Below, in pieces: positions 6,354 through 10,620 of a stretch of DNA of 10,620 nt. Made by a program: the position numbers and the translations under genes. Each line of letters opens with the position of its first letter. Within the stretch, counting starts at the first letter, position 1. The DNA is from Acidimicrobiia bacterium (GTDB lineage Bacteria; Actinomycetota; Acidimicrobiia; Acidimicrobiales; Acidimicrobilacustridaceae), in assembly GCA_016462055.1 (NCBI GenBank), contig JAEMTX010000056.1, positions 1-10,620 of the forward strand. Reading direction: 5' to 3'. A model generated the notes under the pieces. That model was not told the origin of the DNA. It did no database searches and saw only the letters and a program-made list of their open reading frames with translations.

Positions 6354-7769
6354 ATGGCACGTTCAAGAACTTGGACTGCAGCAATTGCGGTTGTGTGTGC
6401 ATTCACGCTCCTAGCTGCTGCATGCTCCAGCGGCGATAGCGATTCATCAGGCGGCGGAGGTGACACCACCGGTGTGACTGATACTGCAATCAGGATTGCT
6501 GTTGCTGTCTCCGATCTCGACGGTCTCCGTGCCGCAGGTATTGCGCTTGCCCCGGCACTCACGACTACGAACCTTTCAAAGCGTGTTACTTCTTACTTTG
6601 ATGAGTGGAACGCGGCTGGCGGCATTAATGGCCGTAAGATTGAAGCCGTTATCATGACATGGGATCCGGTGAAGCCGGCCACTGCGCAGAAGGTTTGCGA
6701 CGATGCCACGATCAATACCCCGGTGTTCGCATTCATGAACACCAACGGCATGGGTGCCAAGTACATCGAGTGCATCGCTAAAGCGGGCGTTCCCGTTCTC
6801 TTTGGTGACAACGCTCCGCAGTCTGCGCATGACACCGGTTGGCTCACCTCGATCTCGCCTTCGGCTGAGACCAATGCAAACGCTGGCGTCACTGCTGCGG
6901 TCAAGGCTGGTCAGATCGCGAAGGGTGCCGCAGTGGGCATCCTTAGTGGCAATGGCCCAGAACACGTTGCGGCCGTTAGTGCAGCCAAGTCCGTCCTTGA
7001 AGCGAATGGCAACAAGGTCACCGTTGCTCAGATCAACACACTTCAGGGTGACCCGGGTATTCAGAACACCGAGTCGGCTGCTGCCGTGAACACCTTCAAG
7101 GCCGCCGGTCTTGCCAACGTTGTTATTGCCCTTCAGTTCACCGCTTCAGGTGGCTTCTGGGACAACGCAGCAGGCAACGGCTGGAAGTTCACCTTCCTCG
7201 ACGTTGCTTCATCGATGTGCACCGCATACGGAGCGAAGAGCCTCAAGCCTTCCGCCGTCGGTGGCATTTGCTACACGATCTGGGGCGATTCAACCTCATC
7301 TGACGGCAAGCTCCGCGCTGAAACCGATTTCGAGAAAGCATGTCGTGCACATTTCGACAAGATTTCTGCGAACGACTTCGGCGGCGTTAAGTCCACTCCG
7401 GGTATTCCTTCCGGCGAAACCCGCACCATGCCTGACGGCACAAAGGCGAGTTCCGACGCCCCGCCGAATGAGTGCACGCTTTCCAACGTCCTCAAGTTGT
7501 CCCTCGAAAAGGCCGGCAAGAAGCTGACCCGTGAAAGCTTAATGAAGGCCATGCGTGGCCTTGGCAGTCTTCCGATCGCCCTCGGCTCTGATGGCAAGGG
7601 TTCACAGTCCACAGGGAAGACCTACCTCGCCGATTTCATCCATGGCGACAAGCTGACCGCGGCACCCACGGGCACCGTAAAGAATGCCAATGGCACCTAC
7701 AACAACTGCCCAGCCGATATTCAGTGCTGGGTTCCTGTAGACGCCGTTTGGTATCCGATCGATAAGTAG
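6354..7769 (+). CDS. LivK-like lipoprotein substrate-binding protein of the ABC importer
   Basis: A 471-residue extracytoplasmic receptor that would capture the ligand and deliver it to the Liv-type permease encoded divergently. The N-terminus is a lipoprotein signal: basic MARSR, a hydrophobic stretch, then LLAAAC with Cys24 as the likely lipidated residue, followed by a Ser/Gly/Asp-rich tether (25-40). The mature part is a type 1 periplasmic-binding fold (Peripla_BP_6-like). Family-like segments include YFDEWNAAGGINGRKIE near 82-98, QKVCDDATINTPVFAF near 112-127, and a late SLEKAGKKLTRESLMKAM segment. The alanine at -3 of the lipobox is less common than leucine but is seen in actinobacterial lipoproteins. 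The gene ends with tandem stops TAGTAG at 7767-7772. It is alone in its transcript, being bounded by the palindrome upstream and a hairpin terminator downstream. Ligand-contact residues cannot be assigned from sequence alone. Confidence 0.9.
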   Translation: MARSRTWTAAIAVVCAFTLLAAACSSGDSDSSGGGGDTTGVTDTAIRIAVAVSDLDGLRAAGIALAPALTTTNLSKRVTSYFDEWNAAGGINGRKIEAVIMTWDPVKPATAQKVCDDATINTPVFAFMNTNGMGAKYIECIAKAGVPVLFGDNAPQSAHDTGWLTSISPSAETNANAGVTAAVKAGQIAKGAAVGILSGNGPEHVAAVSAAKSVLEANGNKVTVAQINTLQGDPGIQNTESAAAVNTFKAAGLANVVIALQFTASGGFWDNAAGNGWKFTFLDVASSMCTAYGAKSLKPSAVGGICYTIWGDSTSSDGKLRAETDFEKACRAHFDKISANDFGGVKSTPGIPSGETRTMPDGTKASSDAPPNECTLSNVLKLSLEKAGKKLTRESLMKAMRGLGSLPIALGSDGKGSQSTGKTYLADFIHGDKLTAAPTGTVKNANGTYNNCPADIQCWVPVDAVWYPIDK

Positions 7770-7788
7770 TAGATCGATCACAGATGTT

Positions 7789-7822
7789 GAAGAGGGCGTC
7801 GGCTTCGGTCGGCGCCCTCTTC
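7789..7822 (+). terminator. Intrinsic terminator with UUCG-capped stem
   Basis: GAAGAGGGCG (7789-7798) pairs perfectly with CGCCCTCTTC (7813-7822). Five more pairs inside (two of them G-U) close on a C-TTCG-G tetraloop at 7803-7808, giving a stem of about 15 pairs. Only GCGTTT follows, so the T-run is poor, as is common in high-GC actinobacteria. It sits 20 nt after the binding-protein stop and separates that gene from the next one. Confidence 0.8.
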
Positions 7823-7867
7823 GCGTTTGGCCGGTAGGTTTCTTCGATCGCTCTCTAAGGGGAAGTC

Positions 7868-8632
7868 ATGGCCAAGCGCAGTTTGTACCTGCATGAAGTT
7901 GTCGATGTCGTTGGTCAAGGTCAGTACGACTACATGGAGCACCTTTGGCAAGACCCGGTGCTGCGCATGCCCGAGATGAACAATCTTCTTGGTGCGTTCT
8001 ACGTGTGTGCGCAAGGTGGTGGTCGTTGGCCGCAGGTCATCAACATTTGGGACTGTGGCGATAAGGGCTGGGAGTCATGGGGTCGCAATGTCGACAGGTT
8101 GAACCTGAAACGCCGCAACGCGTTCTACGGCGATTGGTGGGATAAGGCCTCGCAGTGGCGAAGTGGTGGCTTCGACCGCCTTCTCGCTGGCGTTCCTGGC
8201 AGCCCAACCACGGCTGACCTCGTTGAAAAGAAGTTAAAAGGAACGTTATTTGTGCACGAGGTACTCGACGTGCGCGCCGGAACCGCGCTCGAGTACTTGG
8301 CTGCCAACGTTGCTGAACGAGTTCCGTTGTGGCGCGAATATGAGCACGAGCCAGTTGGTTTATATGAAGTTGTATCGAACCCGCACGAAGTTGTCATGGT
8401 GTGGTCGACCAACATTCCGGCGCAAATTCGCCTTCACCGAAATCGCGATACTGCTCTCGGATTATGCGATGAAGGCGAAGCCGATGAGCGCATCGTTGCG
8501 TGGGAACGCCGAAGCGCCGAGTACACCATTGGTGGAACCACTCATGTAATGACGCCGCTGCCTCGCACCATCGTCGGGCCCGATGACTGGGAAGATGCAT
8601 CGCTAGAAATGTGGCTTAACCCTCAGGAATGA
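7868..8632 (+). CDS. Uncharacterised protein with two repeated alpha/beta (NIPSNAP/Dabb-like) halves
   Basis: A 254-residue soluble protein with no signal peptide or membrane segment. It starts at ATG 7868 with AAGGGGAAG just ahead. I do not recognise a named family with certainty. An internal duplication is visible: LYLHEVVDV near residues 6-14 matches LFVHEVLDV near 127-135. Each is followed by a helix (YDYMEHLW; LEYLAANVAE) and a second strand block (GAFYVCAQ...VINIWD; GLYEVVS...VVMVWS). That strand-helix-strand pattern suggests two ferredoxin-like dimeric alpha/beta-barrel domains, as in NIPSNAP or Dabb proteins, and many such proteins bind small ligands or act as simple enzymes. The link between the halves is rich in Trp and Arg. 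It lies downstream of a strong terminator, so it probably has its own promoter in 7823-7860, though none is clear. Its last 17 bases overlap the end of the opposing SnoaL-like gene. No function is assigned. Confidence 0.85.
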   Translation: MAKRSLYLHEVVDVVGQGQYDYMEHLWQDPVLRMPEMNNLLGAFYVCAQGGGRWPQVINIWDCGDKGWESWGRNVDRLNLKRRNAFYGDWWDKASQWRSGGFDRLLAGVPGSPTTADLVEKKLKGTLFVHEVLDVRAGTALEYLAANVAERVPLWREYEHEPVGLYEVVSNPHEVVMVWSTNIPAQIRLHRNRDTALGLCDEGEADERIVAWERRSAEYTIGGTTHVMTPLPRTIVGPDDWEDASLEMWLNPQE

Positions 8633-9026
8633 AGAACGGATTCAGTTCGAAATCGGTGGGCTGTTCAAAGAATGCCCGGACCGAAATGATTTTGCCGGCG
8701 TCGTTCACTTTGTAGATCTCGATACCGCGCAACTCGACAAGTTCGCCGTGCAGAGTGCCTTTATTGAGCATCTCGACCGCAGCTTCGTGTGTGCCCCCGG
8801 GGATGATCCGCTGAGGATGCAAGGTCCAAACACGACCGTCGGTGAACGAGTTATCCCATGAACCCTCGGCAGCAGCGCGCCCAACCTTTGGGGCTTTACC
8901 GACCGGGTCCTCGAACGTGACGCTGTCGTCGAACAGTGCAAGCCATGCCTTGCGATCCTGAGCGTTCCAGTTGCTGGCGTGTTGTTGAACCGCCGCAACC
9001 GCCGGGTGGGCAGAGAGTTCGCTCAT
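8616..9026 (-). CDS. SnoaL/ketosteroid-isomerase-like protein (NTF2 fold)
   Basis: 136 residues, the typical size for a single NTF2-like domain of the SnoaL/KSI group, with the hallmark FEDPVG after the N-terminal helices and an EIYKVNDAGKIISVRAFFEQ strand pair near the end. Lined up from memory with Pseudomonas putida ketosteroid isomerase, the catalytic base Asp40 is kept (Asp40 in FEDPVG), the second acid Asp103 is Glu103, and Tyr16 is replaced by His16. Steroid isomerisation is therefore possible but not established; many family members are hydratases, cyclases or ligand binders. The start ATG (9026-9024) overlaps the TGA of the CoA-transferase gene as ATGA, so the two are translationally coupled, with GGAG 7 nt ahead. 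It is the last gene of the minus-strand operon. Confidence 0.85.
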   Translation of the reverse strand: MSELSAHPAVAAVQQHASNWNAQDRKAWLALFDDSVTFEDPVGKAPKVGRAAAEGSWDNSFTDGRVWTLHPQRIIPGGTHEAAVEMLNKGTLHGELVELRGIEIYKVNDAGKIISVRAFFEQPTDFELNPFFIPEG

Positions 9027-10270
9027 GCGATGACTCCATCGGCACGAAGCTGTTCGATGCGGGCATCATCAAGACCAAGTTCGGTAGCGAGCACCTCGTT
9101 GGTGTGTTCGCCGAGCCACGGCATGCGCACATCGGGTCCTTCGGAAACCCGCGACATTTTGATGGGGTTACCGGGGGTGAGTACGGGATCGCCGCCCTCG
9201 GGCCGAGGAATCTCCATGAGCATGTTGCGGGCAGCAACGTGAGGGTCATCGATGACCTGTTGTGCGGTAAGGCATGGCCCCGCCGCAACACCGGCATCGG
9301 CCAGTGCCTTACAGGCCTCGATGTTGGTCATGCCGGCTGCCCATTCCTTCACGCCGGGACGAAGGATGTCGTCCATGTGCTCGCGCCATCCAGCGCGAGT
9401 GGAAAGACGCTCATCGGTGAGCCACTCCGGCTTGCCAATCAGGTTGGCGAGGCGTTCGAACTCGTGCTCGCGACCGACCTGAATGATGAACCAACCATTT
9501 GAAGCTTCGAAGCCATCAAGGACCATCGCCAAACCTTGGCCGGGAGCAGGACGCAGGCCGAGCGACCAGAAGTTGGTGACGAGGTCAGTCATGGAGACCA
9601 TGGCATCGAACATCGCAACGTCGATGTACTGACCTAAGCCGGTGCGATCGCGATGGCGAAGTGCGGCCAGGATGCCGATTGTGCCGAAGAGTGCGGTGCC
9701 GATGTCGCCGAGTGCGCCAACGGGTGAAACTGCGGGCGGGCGGCCGGGCTCGAGTTTGTAGTCGTAGATGCCGCTCATTGCTTCTGCGACGGCGGCGTAA
9801 GCGGGCCAACCGTCGTATGGCGTTGCGACGGTGTTGCCAAATCCGGAAACCGACAGGTAGATCACGCCCGGATGCACTGCGGCGATGTCGTCATAACCAA
9901 GACCCATGCGTGACAGTGCGCCGCCTTTGAAGTTCTCGGCAACGATGTCGAACTTGGGAGCAAGGTCGAGGATGAGCTGCTTGCCTTCGGGCGCCTTCAG
10001 ATCGACACAGATCGACTTCTTGTCGAGGTTGTTGCGCAAGTAGGTGGCACCGACAAAGCGGCCCTCGGGGTCGGTGATGCCCGGCTGTGAACTGCGGCCC
10101 AAATCACCGCCCTTGACGCTCTCGACCTTCACAACGTCGGCGCCGAGGCGAGCCAGAAGTTGTGTGGCGTAAGGGAGAGCCTGCATCTGCTCGAGGGCGA
10201 GGATACGCACGCCTTCGAGGGGCTTGCCGTACTGGACGGCATCGGGATTGGTGATTGCTCCGAGTTCCAT
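9023..10270 (-). CDS. Family III CoA-transferase (CaiB/BaiF type)
   Basis: A 415-residue cytosolic enzyme of normal family length. Family III enzymes move CoA from an acyl-CoA to a carboxylic acid through an aspartyl-CoA thioester, as in formyl-CoA:oxalate, carnitine and bile-acid CoA-transferases. The opening PLEGVRILALEQMQALPYATQLLARLGADVVKVE (17-50) is characteristic. The catalytic aspartate fits Asp189 in GALGDIGTALFG. NNLDKKSICVDLK (80-92), FDIVAENFKGGALSRMGLGY (107-126) and GVAAGPCLTAQQVIDDPH near 330-347 are also standard motifs. ATG 10270 follows the LLM gene by 33 nt, with a modest GGTAGGG ribosome binding site. It sits between an LLM oxidoreductase and a KSI-like protein, a setting seen in catabolic operons for steroids, terpenoids or aromatic acids. 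The acid that is activated is unknown. Confidence 0.93.
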   Translation of the reverse strand: MELGAITNPDAVQYGKPLEGVRILALEQMQALPYATQLLARLGADVVKVESVKGGDLGRSSQPGITDPEGRFVGATYLRNNLDKKSICVDLKAPEGKQLILDLAPKFDIVAENFKGGALSRMGLGYDDIAAVHPGVIYLSVSGFGNTVATPYDGWPAYAAVAEAMSGIYDYKLEPGRPPAVSPVGALGDIGTALFGTIGILAALRHRDRTGLGQYIDVAMFDAMVSMTDLVTNFWSLGLRPAPGQGLAMVLDGFEASNGWFIIQVGREHEFERLANLIGKPEWLTDERLSTRAGWREHMDDILRPGVKEWAAGMTNIEACKALADAGVAAGPCLTAQQVIDDPHVAARNMLMEIPRPEGGDPVLTPGNPIKMSRVSEGPDVRMPWLGEHTNEVLATELGLDDARIEQLRADGVIA

Positions 10271-10303
10271 GCGCCGACCCTACCGGGCGAGCCGAGCAGA
10301 GGT

Positions 10304-10620
10304 TCAGGCCGTAGCCCGGTACTCGGCCACGATGGGCGCAAGTTCTGCTGGCGTTGCGCCGTGCATGATGACGCCGTCGCAACCCAACGCGAGTTGATTG
10401 CGCACCGCCGCGACACAGTTAGCGGGGGAGCCAACCGCAGCCGACGAAAGCCATTCCTCGGGAATAAGGGTGGCGACGTGCTGCAACTGTTCGGTGGTGC
10501 CAACAACGTCGAGACCGCGAACCGAACTCACGACCTCGTCGGCCAAGAAGCGATCGACAACGGTTTCGTCCCAACCGTTTGTGCGAGCAAGCAGGTGGCC
10601 GTAGCCCTGCAGGTAGGTGC
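10304..10620 (-). CDS. C-terminal part of an LLM-class, probably F420-dependent, oxidoreductase (5' end outside window)
   Basis: The frame is open from the right edge of the window to TGA 10306-10304, about 104 residues. It includes TYLQGYGHLLARTNGWDE, VVGTTEQLQHVATLIPEEWL, AAVGSPANCVAAVRNQ and GCDGVIMHGATPAELAPIV. The G(S/T)P..C...V......G.DG......P pattern is the C-terminal end of luciferase-like (TIM-barrel) oxidoreductases, and the YLQGYG..L.R.NGWD segment recalls an actinobacterial F420-dependent subfamily. Such enzymes reduce or oxidise small organic substrates with F420 or FMN. The cofactor-binding N-terminus is not in the window, so the cofactor is inferred. It is the first gene visible of the minus-strand operon with the CoA-transferase and SnoaL-like genes. 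Confidence 0.8.
   Translation of the reverse strand, partial: TYLQGYGHLLARTNGWDETVVDRFLADEVVSSVRGLDVVGTTEQLQHVATLIPEEWLSSAAVGSPANCVAAVRNQLALGCDGVIMHGATPAELAPIVAEYRATA

Noticed and set aside
8936..9502. 188-codon plus-strand frame opposite the CoA-transferase
   Set aside because: The opposite strand encodes highly conserved CoA-transferase sequence; the plus-strand translation shows no recognisable motif and starts inside another gene.
1..10620. CRISPR arrays, insertion sequences, tRNA/rRNA genes, toxin-antitoxin or phage-defence genes
   Set aside because: No direct-repeat arrays, transposase motifs, terminal repeats or structured RNA genes were seen, and every sizeable coding region is explained by transport or metabolic families.

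Overview
The window looks like chromosomal DNA of a moderately GC-rich actinobacterium, probably from the Acidimicrobiia (Ilumatobacter-like). The reasons are an F420-type LLM oxidoreductase fragment, a LivG-type ATPase with the actinobacterial-looking LSTGTRR signature, multi-domain Liv transporter fusions, and codons rich but not extreme in G+C. The lineage is an inference; there is no rRNA or other marker gene here. No mobile element, CRISPR array, tRNA or rRNA was seen, and no stretch over 300 bases lacks a gene.

Layout. (a) 1-140: the 3' end of a plus-strand gene resembling the C-terminus of an anaerobic sulfatase maturase. (b) 277-1140: a TauD/TfdA-type Fe(II)/2-oxoglutarate dioxygenase, abutting stop-to-stop with the transporter locus. 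(c) 1141-6170, minus strand: two giant fusion genes 2 nt apart. The first transcribed is an MFS transporter fused to a LivF-type ABC ATPase; the second is LivH-LivM-LivG in one chain. (d) 6171-6353: a divergent promoter region with a perfect 11-bp inverted repeat. (e) 6354-7769: a LivK-like lipoprotein substrate-binding protein, followed by a strong UUCG-capped terminator hairpin. (f) 7868-8632: an uncharacterised protein with two repeated alpha/beta halves. (g) 8616-10620, minus strand: an operon of an LLM flavin oxidoreductase (3' part only), a family III CoA-transferase and a SnoaL/ketosteroid-isomerase-like protein.

How the genes fit together. Parts (c) and (e) make a complete branched-chain-amino-acid-type (HAAT) ABC importer: binding protein, both permeases and both ATPases. 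Its five functions are packed into three polypeptides, and an extra 12-helix MFS domain is attached to the LivF ATPase. Its substrate cannot be read from the sequence; amino acids, carboxylates, amides and aromatic acids are all known for this family. The neighbouring dioxygenase and sulfatase-maturase remnant would suit organosulfur scavenging, but that is speculation. Part (g) looks like catabolism of a CoA-activated compound such as a steroid, terpenoid or aromatic acid.

The most unusual item is the MFS-LivF fusion. It joins a secondary-carrier fold to an ABC motor domain, and a short charged helix motif appears on both sides of the MFS part.
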